A stretch of DNA of 64,000 nucleotides, taken from the NCBI GenBank assembly GCA_009599575.1, contig VWND01000005.1:682001-746000 (forward strand). Direction: 5' to 3'. This DNA is from Blumeriella jaapii (taxonomy: Eukaryota > Ascomycota > Leotiomycetes > Helotiales > Drepanopezizaceae). The position numbers and the translations under genes were made by a program. Positions 32,543-44,749 of this stretch are shown piece after piece. The first letter of the stretch is position 1, and the number at the start of each line of letters is the position of its first letter. Under the pieces are notes generated by a model that worked only from the letters and a program-made list of their open reading frames with translations, ran no database searches and was not told where the DNA came from.

Positions 32543-34492
32543 ATGAGGTTCTCCACTGCTCTCGCTACAGCTGCTGCCATTACGACCTGCCCTTGCAGGG
32601 CGCAGGCTGCCAACAACGCCTGTCACTCATTTCCAGGGGACAATTCTTGGCCATCCCCCTCCACCTGGTCGAAGCTCAATAGCACAGTCAACGGGAAGCT
32701 CATTGCTACAGTCCCAATAGGCAGCCCATGTCATGATCCGAGCTACAGTGAAGCCGAGTGTACAGCCATTCAAGAGTCTTGGCATCTTGTGGAGCTTCAG
32801 TAGGTACCTCCCAAGCACGGCAAGATGTAAAGTACTAACCTTAGTGTAGTGTCGATCATCCTTCTTCGGTGATGCAACCCTATTTCGCGAATCAGAGCTG
32901 TGATCCCTTCACCACCGAAACTCAACCGTGTCTCCTCGGAAACTACGTGCAGTTCGCTATCAATGTGACGAGCGTGGACGACATCATCGCGGGTGTTGAA
33001 TTCGCCGTGTCCAACAATGTTCGCTTCGTGATTAGAAATACGGGCCACGAGTAGGTGACATCGCACTTCCCGTGATGACAGATGGCTAAACATCGCTCGC
33101 TAGCTTTCTGGGAAGATCAACAGGCGCTGGAGCTCTCAGCGTTTGGACTCACTACCTCAAAGAGATAGAGTTTATGCAGTTCTCCGATGCTTATTACACC
33201 GGGTCAGCCGTCAAGATTGGAGCTGGTGTCGAGGGTTACGAAATCACTGCTGCCGCAGCCGCGGAGGGGCTTGTTGTTGTCGGAGGTGAATGCCCAACTG
33301 TTGGACTTGCCGGTGGCTATGTATGTGGACGCTCCCATTTTCCTTCTTCAGCGTCTCCGAGCTTCCTGTTCTGCGGGTATCATGGGAACCACGGTCACAA
33401 AATGCTACCAAGGCCAGGAGGCTTAGCAAAGACTAAAGCTAACCTGCTTCGAAGACACAAGGTGGAGGCCATTCAGCTCTGAGCACAAACTTTGGACTTG
33501 CCGCAGACCAGACATTGTCATTCGAAGTCGTTACCGCCGGTGGCGACTTGGTGACCGCGTCTCGGACAGACAATAGTGATCTCTACTGGGCACTGTCGGG
33601 TGGAGGTGGAGGAAACTACGGCATTGTTGTCTCGATGACTGTCAAAACTTATCCAGATGCTCCAGTTGGAGGCGCAGGCCTTCAGATCAGTGCCAATTAC
33701 ACCACAGCCGATCAGTTCTACCAAGCGATTGAAGATTTCCATGCTCTGTTACCAGCCATGGTCGACAATGGAACGATGATTGTGTATTTCTTCGGCGATT
33801 CGTTCTTTACCATCAATCCCGTAACGGCATACAACAAGACCGGAGACGATGTCAAAGCAATCCTCGCCCCTTGGATAGCCATTCTCCACAGTCTCAATAT
33901 CCCACTCACGGTATCCTACACATCCTCTGCTACTTACGCCGAGCACTACGAAACCTACATGGGTCCCCTTCCATATGGCAACATCGCTGTCTCGGCGTAC
34001 CAGTTTGGCTCTCGTCTTATCCCCCGGACCGTCGTCCAAAACAACAACGCCGCCCTCCAAGCCGTGTACCGCAACGTGACCGAGCAAGGCCTTCTTCTCG
34101 GAGGTGTCGCCACCGATGTTTCGGCGCCGGTGAAGTCTGGCAATATCTCGAATGCAGTGCTGCCAGCGTGGCGCGACGCCCTCATCCACACGTACTTGAC
34201 AAGTGCGTGGAACACGTCCGCGAGCGCTTGGGGCCAGATGTTGAAGGATCAGGAGTCCATGACGAGCGACTGGGTGCCACAGGTCGAAGCCGTAACACCC
34301 GGGAGCGGCGCCTACATGAACGAGGCCAACTATCGCGAGCCAGACTACCAGAATGTCTTCTTCGGTGCGAACTATGCTAAGTTGCTGGCCATCAAACGGA
34401 AGTGGGACCCTGACTCGCTGTTCTATGCAACTGCTGGTGTTGGCAGTGAGGCTTGGACCGTGGCGAATGACGGACGCATGTGCAGGGCTTAG
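32543..34492 (+). CDS. Secreted BBE-like FAD-dependent oxidase with bicovalent flavin
   Basis: This is an extracellular or secretory-pathway oxidoreductase of the VAO/PCMH flavoprotein family with a berberine-bridge-type C-terminus. The exons are 32543-32799, 32850-33050, 33104-33320 and 33455-34492, giving 570 residues. MRFSTALATAAAITTCPCRAQA is a signal peptide, and N-x-S/T glycosylation sites are frequent. The FAD domain includes N-T-G-H-D with His152 and G-G-E-C-P-T-V-G with Cys216, the pair that binds FAD covalently in BBE-like enzymes. T-Q-G-G-G-H-S-A and S-G-G-G-G-G-N-Y-G follow. The end Y-R-E-P-D-Y-Q...F-F-G-x-N-Y-x-K-L-L-x-I-K-x-K-W-D-P is the BBE motif. Such enzymes oxidise sugars, alcohols or secondary metabolites; the substrate is not visible. 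The intron at 32800-32849 has a TACTAAC branch site. Confidence 0.92.
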
Positions 34493-35839
34493 AATGATGT
34501 TACTAAACAGCCATCCATATGTGAGGCAATGCTTCCAAGTAATGCTTGAGTTGAGAACATGGGGAGTCATAAGTGATGTTCAACGAGTACGAAAATATCA
34601 AGGACCGAAATTGAGTTGCGAGTCAACACACAAGTCTGCCCCCCACAGTGGCATGTTCCGGTCGAAGCAGTATGAACGTAGTTCCCATTAAAAACCTGCG
34701 CCTCTAGACCGGTTCAAATTCTTTCTACATGTTTTAAATGAGGAACTGGGTTATCAACTACAAATCTTCGTTTTTTGTACGTGGCACTGAGTACACGAAA
34801 TGCGTCTTGTAACAGCTACAAATCCCGGCTTTCCAACGCACAGAACTTGAACATTCCACGTGTTGTGCTTGTGAAGCCATACATACGGTTGCCAGAACTC
34901 CTCTCGCACAAGGGGCATCGTCAGGTGAAAGAGCGCTGTGTTTCCTGCCCCCTTCGCGTAATTCAAAGGGGCCGGGCAAAGTGAACAAAACATGAGCACC
35001 AAAGGAACCTTTCGCAAGGCCAGTTGAAGGGTGATTTTTTTTTTTTTTTTAAACATAGTCCACGTTTGCTATCCATGCCTAACAGAAGCTAAGTCTTGCG
35101 ACGTGATCTGTAGGTAAGCTACCCCACCTCGAGTGTGTGTATAATGGTGCTCAGCTGCCCCAGGAGAAGGAAACTGACTCCCACCTCAAGATCGTTCGTT
35201 GCTCGAGCTACGTCTGATGCAGCAATAACGGGCACCCTCGGACTTCTCGTATGATATCTCAACTTGTCAACGCGAAGAAAAAGAGGAATGCGTGTACACA
35301 AGCACAGTCTCACACGTATATGCCATGAGAGGGCGAAGCTACCATTGTATCCGGGATTGTACGGAAAAGAGTCACCGCGGAGTTTTGAGCCTGCGGCATG
35401 CAGATAAACAAAATGGCGTGAAAGACAACTCGCTTCAGGCTAAGGAAAAGAAAAAAATATGTCTTGGTTTTCAAAAGAAGGCAGTGTCTTGGCCATTCAA
35501 CGAGTTTCAATTTCTTCGGCCCGCTAACAATCCGAGCTACACTTGGCAAATAGATACACAAAGGAGATAGATACTTTTAGTATACGTGTGACAAATGAAA
35601 AGAGCAGTTGTATCAACAAAGGTAGTGCAAGGCGTCAAGCCCGTTGTCAACCATAACCCCCAAAAGCAGATATTAAAAACTTCCTGTCCTCCCGCTCGGA
35701 TGCAACAGTACGGTATATGTGAGAAAAAATTAGAACCAAATAACTCGTAACCCCAAATCATGAACCAGAGATCCCGCTCTTTGGTCCAAAGTAGAAATCA
35801 CAAATACTTCACCATGCCACACTCTATCTAACGTCTGGA
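34493..35839. other. Intergenic region
   Basis: There are only short ORFs in all frames. A T run lies at 35035-35050. No recognisable gene or repeat family is seen in this 1.3 kb. Confidence 0.4.
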
Positions 35840-38800
35840 TCATCGGCCATCTTCCTGTTTTTCTTTCTCTTCATGCCAGGCCGGAGGCAACGAAGACTTG
35901 GTGGACTCGTTTCTACGGTCAAGAGCAGGCTCAACAGACAGGTCGCGGGGTTGAGACTGGAGAGGTGGGTTTTGCTCCTGTCTTGGCGTCATGGGCACAG
36001 CAAATTCTGAACTCGGTGATATGTTGTCCGCCTCATCATGGTCAGGGTGAACAGGGGATCTCTCGCGGAGATCGGTGAATATTGGGGTAATCGATGGCCC
36101 ATTCATTTGCAGATGTGCAGGTAGTCCGGCGTGAGAAATGGAAGTGTCGAGTTGTAAAGTTTGGAACGGTGACATCGCCGGAGCTTGTTGCTCGTGTGTC
36201 TGGAGTATGCGAGGCTGGTCTTCGTACTCGCTAAACTGAGGTACCCGTGGATTTTGGAGAGACTCTTCAGGCTCATCCTCTGATGAGTAGTCTGCATCTT
36301 GATCGCTGGCTGGCAGGGCGTTCGTTGGGACTAGATGTCCAACGTTGGCGTAACTTGAGGCATAGGGATACTCGTCAAGATCGCGAGGTCTGAAGTCATT
36401 CTCGTCATTCTCGCCATCGTCTGGGATCAGGTGACTTTGCAGGACGTGGTGAGAATCTGGCATTCCACCACCTGCTGCAAGTGTTTGGAGGTCTCGATAT
36501 CTGACTTCCTCGGCCTCTAGTGGCCGCAATGGCAGTCTTTGATTGATGTCAGGAAAATCAGGCTCGTCGTGTCCCTGTTCTGAAATGTAATCGTCATATG
36601 CCACATCGACATTGTGCGTTTGGCCTGAAACAAAAATTTCAGATTCAGAGGGCCAGAAGTCATTTCCAAAAACAGGTCGTTCGTGTTGTACAGGCAAAGG
36701 TTGTTCGAAACTCAGATCATCAACTTCAGCTTCGGGCTGATCCGCCGGTATTTCTGCACGCGGCAACTCAAGAGCCGAGATATCGTCAGTTCCAAAGTGC
36801 TCCTGGACATAACTTTGGCTTTCTTCCATGTCGGGGAGAGGATGCTCAATAAGGATATCGCCCGACCCTTGTACTGAGATGTCTGGTTCAGCCACTGAGA
36901 CGGCCTCGTTTAGATCTCCTGGTGTCTTGCTCAAAAACTCGGCATTTTTCTCGCTTGTTTCTAAATCAACGTTGTTAGGGACTTTCGATGAGTTTAGTCT
37001 TACTGTGACTTACTGTCTAGTCCCGATTGTGTAACCTGGCCCATGGCTGGCTCACCCAGGATCTCCTTTGTGTCGAGCGATTGTTCGGACACTCGTGAGT
37101 CGTCCATCGGGGTCGGCTCTTCCAGCCTTTCCCTGTTCAGTTTTCCGTCATCCAACTCTTGTTCGACGAGAGTACGATCCTTCTCGACGATCAGAGCGGC
37201 GGGTGAACCCAAGATTTCGGGTCTTTCATAAGCGTCCTGGATGCCTTCGTCGACGATTGGAACAACAATCGATGAGTCTAAGACCTCGGGTATTTCCTCG
37301 GCCTCCCGAATTTCCTCCTCGATGATTGGGGCTATAATCGGTGAGTCCAAGAACTCGGGTCTTTCATGGGGATCCTGGATTCCCTCGTCGGTGATTGGAA
37401 CGGTAATCGATGCGTTTAAGAATTCGGATTTATCAACAGTCTCCTGGACTTCCTCCTCGATGATGGGAGCTATAGTCGGAGAATCCAAGACTTCGGGTAT
37501 TGAATCGGCCTCACAGACTTCTTTGATTCTGAGCTGCTCGTCAACTGGCTCATTTACTGGCTCCTCACTTGAGACTTCCGGCTCATCCAAGCCTTTCGAG
37601 GATTCTGGTTCGTCGGCACCGTTAGCCACAGACTCGTTACCAGCGTTTCCATCCTTCAAATCTTCATGTGCCGCCTCTGAAGAGGCGTCTAGGTCTGCAA
37701 CAGGCTCCTCCGCGTCTTTGGACACCACATGATACTCTGCGATGGATAGTTGAGGCTCGGCAGTCTCGGATTCGGCGTCATGATCTTGATGTTGTTCTGG
37801 GATCGCGGCCTCAGCCAGCAACTCCGGAGTGTTCGCTTTCTCAACAATGCCCTGATCAAGAACCTTGTTGCGCGTTCCTTCCATTCCAGTGATATACCCG
37901 AAATTCTCTTTCATGCTATGATCTATAGTCTCCAGCCGGGTAGAAATAGCCTCAAGATCCTGGCTATGCTGATCGAGATGGGTTGTGAATGACGAGAGGT
38001 CAACAGTCTTGTCGAACGAAGAAATGGATTCGAGAATGTTAGTGCCGGTTGACTCGATCTCAGTCTTCAAGCTTCCTGCCAGGGTATCGATGTTTGTTGT
38101 GATTGCCCCGTGGTTGACGTCTATTTGGCTCTTAATGCTCTCGATGGTCTCCTTCGTAGTCTCTGAGTTCGCGGCACTTGATTCAACAAGCGACTTTATG
38201 GCTTTGACTTCCTCGAGCATCTTTTTCGAGCTCTGGTCCTTATCATCGTCATCGGACAAAAGGGCTGCTGCCCCAGCGCCTGCTGCACCACCCACAGCAA
38301 GGCCGCCTATGGCTGCTATGAGAGAAGAATGCGAGTCCTTGGTCTCAGTATGCAGATCCGTGAGCGCTGCGCCATGCTGAGTCTTTTGCTCCTTGAAGAT
38401 CACTTTCAACTCATCAACTTTGCTCAGCAGATCAGTCTTCGCGCTTGATTCCTTGATCGCTTCTAGCAGTGTTCCATGGGTTTCAAGCAAGGCGTGAGAT
38501 TGTGCAATCGCTGCGATGATATCAGGGTTTGCGATGCCGACAGCTTCGGAGATGGAGGAAAGCGTTGTCGTTTGGGATTCCAGAGTACTGATGATGGCTG
38601 TCAGATGTGCTTCCAGGCCACTCAGATCGACGAATGGAGTGCCAGTACTTGAAGGCTCGAGAGATCGGGACTTGATCTCATTCAAAGACGCCGTGTGCGA
38701 AACGTGCAAATCTTGAAGAGCGTCAAGCTTCGTGCTGTGCTCTACAAGCTTCGAAGTAATATCTGTGAAATGAGCTTCTAAGTCTTCGGTTCCAGCAGGC

Positions 38801-41800
38801 GCAGGCTCGGTGAATTTGACTTTGACCTCATCGAACGAGCTCTTGTGTGAATCCTGTGCGTCCTTGATGGCAGAAAGAACTCCATGATGTCCATCAAGCT
38901 TCGTCACAACACTACTGTGCCTTTCGTCCAACGCTTCGACAAGCGATTGGATTTTGCTTAGGACATTGGCACTGCTGGTATGCGCCTCGCCATCTGCGTG
39001 CAACAGTGTTAAGATCTCGCTATTGACATCCGCCTCCTTGATTTCTGTGAGAAGGGTAGTGCTTTGGGATTGAACTTGCCCCATGTCGTGTAACGCGGTC
39101 AGGATTTCAGCGCTGACATCTTCTTTGATCTCGGTGAGAAGGGAAGTATGCTGGGTAAGAGTTTCTATGACGGTCTTTAAAAGAGTCTCAACGTCAGCGA
39201 TGGGGGCGGAAGCATTCGCAGAAGTGTCTGCAGAGGTCGCTGAGCAGTGGGATCTGATCTCGTCGAGCTTTGACGAATGGCTATCGTGGAAAATCTTGAG
39301 AGAATCGAGAATCGAAGTGTGAGAGCCGCCGGTAGCTTTGATCTCGTCGAGCAACAACGCATTGGCATTCAACTTTTCGGCAATCTCCGTGATTTTTGGT
39401 TCCAAGGAGCCGCTTCCGTCTCCTTCGGTTGGAGCGGCACTCAATGACTTCACGCTGTCGATTGCAGTACCGTGGCTTTGGAGAGCAACAGCGTGTGAAG
39501 CGTGCAGTGACTTGAGTTCTTCCAAAAGAGCACCATGGGCTTCGAGGTGGCCAACAACATCTGCGATCTGAGGCCCCAGATCATTTGGGCTAGTGGCTGG
39601 GCTCGCTTCGGCAACAAGGATTTTGAGACCTGCGATTTCTTCCGAAAGCGAAGCATACAAATCCTTCAAGTCGGTTAGGGTTGTTGCGTGCAAGTCCCCA
39701 TGGCTCTTGATTTCATGCAATGAACGGCCTGAATCCTTGATTTCGCCCAACATATCAGCATGCTCGTCGAGTTTAGCGGCTATAGCGGCCACTTGAGTTG
39801 AAATGGCGGAATCGCTACCTCCAGTGGGAGTAGGCTCTTTGAGCGACTTGGAAATTTCCTCTAGTGATGCCGAGTGTGAGCCGTGGAAACCTCTAAGGTC
39901 GTCAAATGCGGCGCTATGAGATGCATGTAAATCATTGACCTTATCGAAAGCCGCTGAATGAGCCCCATGTAACTTCTTCAGTTCCTCGAGTGTAGCGAAG
40001 TGCTCGTCAAATTTGGCCGTAAGAGAGATGATCTGGTCACCAAGGTCGCTATCATTGGCAGGAGCATCCTCTGGTTTGCTGATTTTGATGTCTTCAAGCG
40101 CTTTTGAGTGCATCCCATGCAAGCCCTTCAGCTCGTTGAAAGCAGCAGAATGTTCAGTGAGTTTACTGGCCAGTGCTGAGATCTTATCCCCGATCTCCCC
40201 AAGATCGCCTCTCTCGCTGACCGGCTCAGCAGACTTGATATCCACCAGCGCCACGGATTGCGCGGCAGATAAGCCCTTCAATTCTTCGAGGGCAGCGGAT
40301 TGTTCATCAAGCTTGCTAGCTAGGCCAGATACTTGCGCGTTGATATCAGAATGATCGGCAACTGGAACAGGTGCTGTAGGGAGAGATTTGATACTTTCCA
40401 ACGCCTCTGAGTGGGATCCGTGCAGCACCTTGATTTCCTTTAGGGCACCTGAGTGTTGATCTAGTTTGCTGACAATGCTCGTAATATTCTCCTTAAGGTC
40501 TCCAACTTCAGCAACCTGAGCTGGCTCTGACACGAGAGATTTGAGACCCTCGAGCGCAACCGCGTGTTGCCCATGAAGGCCCTTGATCTCTTCCAAGACA
40601 GTTGCGTGTTTCTCTTGACTCTCGTGATTCAACTTCACCATGGCCATGACTTCCGTACTAGGTCCCTCAACCAAAGCATCAATCTTGCCACCAACAGAAG
40701 TGATATTGTCGTTGTTTGAAGTCAGTTCGGCCAGAACATTCTCCTTCAATGCTTCAAGCTCTCGCTTGAGTTCCAGCAGAGCAATCACATCAGCGGGGGT
40801 GGAAGCAGGAGGGGTGTCAGCAACTGCATCCGCGGCAGGAGCAGGGCCAAGGGAGCGCTCTTTGATCTCGGCTAAGGCTGCCGTATGAGCTGCGTGCGAA
40901 TCGTTCGATTTCTCAAGTGCCGATAATAATTCGGGATGGGCAGGTATTTCCTTGAGCTCGGAAAGGATCGCAGCTTGCCCGGCTACGGCGGTCAAGATGT
41001 TGGTAAGATTTTCGGAAGAGTCGGCATTGTAGGTTTCGACATGGGACCTGAGAGAAATAACTTCCGCGTGAACCGAGTCGATTTTTTCTGTTGAGTTTGA
41101 TTCGGCCATGGATTTCAGCGCTATGAGATCTGTGGAGATGGAGTCGAGTTGAGTAGTATGTGTCGCAAGTACAGGGTGGTCTTGAGATTTCTCGCTTATG
41201 ATTTGAACTTGTTTTCCCAGGTCCAGGCCAATTGATTCGAGGATTGACGCATTTTCCGCCTTGAGCTGATCTAGGCATGCTTGCAATTCTGATGATGAAG
41301 CGTTCGCTTGCTCGGAAGACGCCTTCAGAAAATCGATGGTCTCGGTCGTGGGCAGTGAAGACTTGAGATCCAGCACTCCTTGTGAAAGTTCTTCGTTTTT
41401 CTCCGAGATCGATTCCACCATTGCTTCCAGCCCCATCAGCTTCTGCCCAATATTCGCAGTATGTTCCTCCAGCAAAGACCTCACTTGCTCCACAACCGAA
41501 TCTCCTCCTCTGGAAACATGAACCCCATCTGACGATCTCCCCCTCTCGGCAGCCTCTCCCGGCGGAATATAGCATGGATCAACAAAGCTTTCTTTCTGAG
41601 ACTTCGCATCCTCCTTGTCCGCTGCGGTATCCATCCTCGTCAAAACATCATCTACGCTCTGACTCGTCTTCCGCAACAGCATTTCATGACTGTACACTGC
41701 TTCCACAACCGGCTGTATCGTATCCAATGCGCTTTTAATGCTTGGCTTGATCAGCTTCGCCAGGTTCGCCGCAATGGCGTTCTGGAACGCCTCGCCATTG

Positions 41801-42126
41801 ATAGCTGCGTCAACTGCGCTATGAATGGATTCCTGATTGGGTGCGATTGGGGCGTCCTTGGCGTGTAAGGGCGAACGGGGAGAAGAAGGAGGCAGGACAG
41901 CGCCTGCAGTATGAACGGATTCCTGGTTGGGTACGGACTCGGCCTCCTGGGCGTGCGATGGTGAAATGGGAGACGTCGGAGGCAGGACCGCCGTTTCGTT
42001 GCCGTGGGTAGATGGAGGAAGGCTGGATCTGTTGTTGATCTTGCGACCTCCATCGTAAGACCTCCTTCGGCCTTCGAAGGAGGCTTTGATTCTGGCGGTC
42101 AAGGGAGGGCGCGAGTTGGGCGCCAT
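35840..42126 (-). CDS. Giant repetitive coiled-coil protein, function unknown
   Basis: I do not recognise this gene by name. Two minus-strand exons (42126-37014 and 36960-35840) joined by a GTAAGT...TTAG intron encode 2077 residues in one unbroken frame. The start MAPNSRPPLTARIK was chosen because the upstream open part lacks protein character. Residues 1-110 are basic and Pro/Ser-rich. Residues about 115-1500 are dominated by amphipathic helix with a recurring unit like K-L-D-E-H-S-A-x-L-E-E-L-K-x-L-H-G-x-H-S-x-A-L-x-x-I-K, in places as direct 14-residue repeats (two heptads). A Gly/Ala hydrophobic stretch near residue 1270 (AAIGGLAVGGAAGAGAAALL) is the only membrane-like segment. Residues about 1540-1650 carry acidic 23-residue repeats around P-E-x-L-D-S-P-I-I-A-P-I-I-E-E-E. 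The last 370 residues are acidic and disordered. A scaffold or tether at a membrane or septum is conceivable, but this is inference. Confidence 0.85.
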
Positions 42127-43443
42127 TCTTTTTTGCTGTACTGTACGATTCAATACGTCTTGCAGTGCTCGACGGAGAGAAGAAGGAATTTGCCCAAGGG
42201 GAAGCTCGGAGAGATAAAGACGGGAACTGCAAAGAAACAAATAACTGGACTTTTTCTTGGCCCAAACCTTCCTTACCGTTCACTTGCATCCCGAAGCGCT
42301 GCCGGTCACCCAGCTGGGTTATATGCCCTCGGTCGTAAAGCAATAATCGTTGCCAACGAACAGCTGTATTGGGTTTGGCCGCTACATCGTACGTGAACGC
42401 CAATATCAAAATGTGTTGTCGTGAGCTTGCATGCAGGGAAGGGCATGTGATTGGAAAGACGTGTTTCGAGTCCCCCTGCTGCACCCCTGCGTTGGGTTTG
42501 CGGACCATTGTTATTCCTGCCGCGATCGTTTGAAATGACGTTGGGTCGGAAATGAGACCTTGTTGCTTTGAGTATAATCCATGTGAGCTACAGTACTGTA
42601 CTGTGTATGTGTACTGTGTGTACTGTACAGTACCACGGCGATGGGAAGTGGGTTTGGGCAGCCAGCAGTGGGTCAGGTCGTGAGGATGGCGAGTGCGAAG
42701 GAATAGACGAGGAGGCGACCAAGCGAAGAAAACAAACCACATTTGTCACTAGACCACTTTTCGAATCCTCAAGGATCCAAAGCAACAACTTCTGAAAGTA
42801 CCCACACATGACGATGAAGAAAAAACGATGGAGAAAAGTCGTGTCATGAAAGATGCGACTGCCATCATCCCGCATCACGACGTCCAGAAGAGCATATGAG
42901 AAAGAAGTCCTAGCTGAGAATAAACAAGCCAGAGCATGCCTTCGCCACCATTCTTCAGCCGCATGGCATGGCAAGATGGCGCTCAAGAACCGATTGTCAG
43001 GACTCGTAAATCGCATTACGTGTGGCATCGCATCGGTGAAAATACAACGCAAGACTTTGAGCGAAACTTCGAGACTTCGAGACTTCGAAGTTCGAACCTC
43101 GAGCCTCGAGCCTCGAAAACTTTGAAGAGGACACCAGACAGAAAAGCAGCGCGAAGCAATGACTCGGAATGAGGTCGAAACCGAGAACCACCACTTGGTA
43201 CGACACATCGAAAAGCTTGTTCGTGAGAACGACTGTGTACAAGATAAGTACGGAGCAAACACTGACGTTCGGAGTTGGGGAAGATCCGGCCCACATCTGC
43301 CCAGCCGAACCAACCCAAACAGCCGCGGCTTGACTGCAATGCAAGCAACTGGAAGCGGAGCTGGACGACGTACCCCCCAAACACACGACCATTACTGAGG
43401 CACAGTTTGCGTTTCCCCCTGCACCTCGTCCTCACTTCTCGCA
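42127..43443. other. Divergent intergenic region with GTAC palindrome and TTCGA motifs
   Basis: This 1.3-kb spacer holds the promoters of the coiled-coil gene (minus) and the carnitine carrier (plus). A palindromic cluster ACAGTACTGTACTGTG...TACTGTACAGTA lies at 42590-42633. A run of CTTCGAGA and CCTCGAG units forms overlapping small palindromes at 43064-43115. No conserved coding sequence is seen. Confidence 0.5.
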
Positions 43444-44549
43444 ATGGCGCCGCCGTCTTCGTCCGCATCCGGCGCACAAATCAACAACGCGATCGACACG
43501 AAGCTCCCCCCCGCCGTGGCAGAGAAGCTCCCGCGCGTTCCCGAATCCACGCAAGAGCTCAAGGAAGTCGCCAAAGAAGCAGAGACCAAATCCCTCTCCG
43601 GTCTGCGGAGTTTGGCAGCAGGAGGCTTTGGGGGAGTCTGCGCTGTGATCGTCGGACATCCTTTCGATCTGGTGAAGGTCCGGCTGCAGACCGCCGAACG
43701 GGGCGCGTACAGCAGCGCCGCGGATGTCGTGCGCAAGAGCATCGCCAGAGATGGGTTGAGGAGGGGGTTGTATGCGGGCGTGAGCGCGCCGCTGGTGGGA
43801 GTAACCCCTATGTGTGCGTGGTCCCCTTTGCTCCCCCGTCTCACGCATCGACAAGCTAATGAATGGCATGGGCGCCCACAGTCGCGGTGTCGTTCTGGGG
43901 CTACGACGTCGGCAAGAGCTTGGTTGCGAAGTACTCCACCGTCACGGACAACCAATTTTCCGCCGGCCAGGTAGCAGCTGCCGGCTTCTTCTCCGCCATC
44001 CCCATGACTCTCATCACCGCCCCCTTCGAGCGGGTGAAGGTGCTCCTCCAGATCCAAGGCCAGAAAACCCTCGCCCCGGGCGAGAAGCCCAAGTACTCCG
44101 GCGGCGTCGACGTAGTGCGCCAGCTCTACATGGAAGGCGGGGTGCGCTCCGTCTTCCGCGGATCCTTCGCGACCCTCGCGCGCGACGGTCCTGGCTCGGC
44201 TGCTTATTTCGCTACATATGAGATCATCAAGAGGCGGTTGACGCCGTTGGATCCGGTGACTGGCACGCAGGGGAGCTTGAGTCTGTGGGCCATCACCTGT
44301 GCTGGTGCGGCCGCAGGAGTCGCGATGTGGATTCCCGTGTTCCCGGTTGATACTGTCAAGTCACGGCTGCAGACTATGGAGGGAAAGCCCACTGTTGGGG
44401 GCGTAATTGGAGCGCTGTACAAGAACGGGGGACTGAAGGCTTTCTTCCCCGGTTTTGGACCGGCGTTGGCGAGAGCGGTGCCGGCCAATGCGGCGACGTT
44501 CTTGGGGGTCGAGCTGGCTCACCAGTTCATGGACAAGACTTTGGGTTGA
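43444..44549 (+). CDS. acuH: Mitochondrial carnitine/acylcarnitine carrier
   Basis: This inner-membrane exchanger of the SLC25 family imports acylcarnitines (including acetylcarnitine) in exchange for carnitine, needed for growth on acetate and fatty acids. The exons are 43444-43813 and 43882-44549, giving 345 residues. Three tandem repeats of about 100 residues carry the signatures P-F-D-L-V-K-V-R (residue 73), P-F-E-R-V-K-V-L (171) and P-V-D-T-V-K-S-R (278). The splice restores G-V-T-P-M-F-A-V-S-F-W-G-Y-D, conserved in Crc1/AcuH orthologues, and R-G-x-x-A-T-L-A-R-D-G-P-G-S-A-A-Y-F-x-x-Y-E is also typical of this carrier. An N-terminal extension of about 55 residues precedes repeat 1. Catabolite and carnitine-shuttle regulation is expected from the family but no site is shown here. 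Confidence 0.93.
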
Positions 44550-44749
44550 GGACCTTCTCGGGAAGGAGATGGGGACGTGGAAGGGAGGCATAACAGGACT
44601 GTAGAGTGGCATGAAGCAAAAGAAGAGCAAGCGATATGTGTACTTCTTAATTCCTAGTTCAACGACGGTTGCATTGAGATATGGGTTATTGTGACAGTGC
44701 AGTACAGACCTTTCGCATAGCATGGTGACTAAAAGCTCCGTCTCCATCT

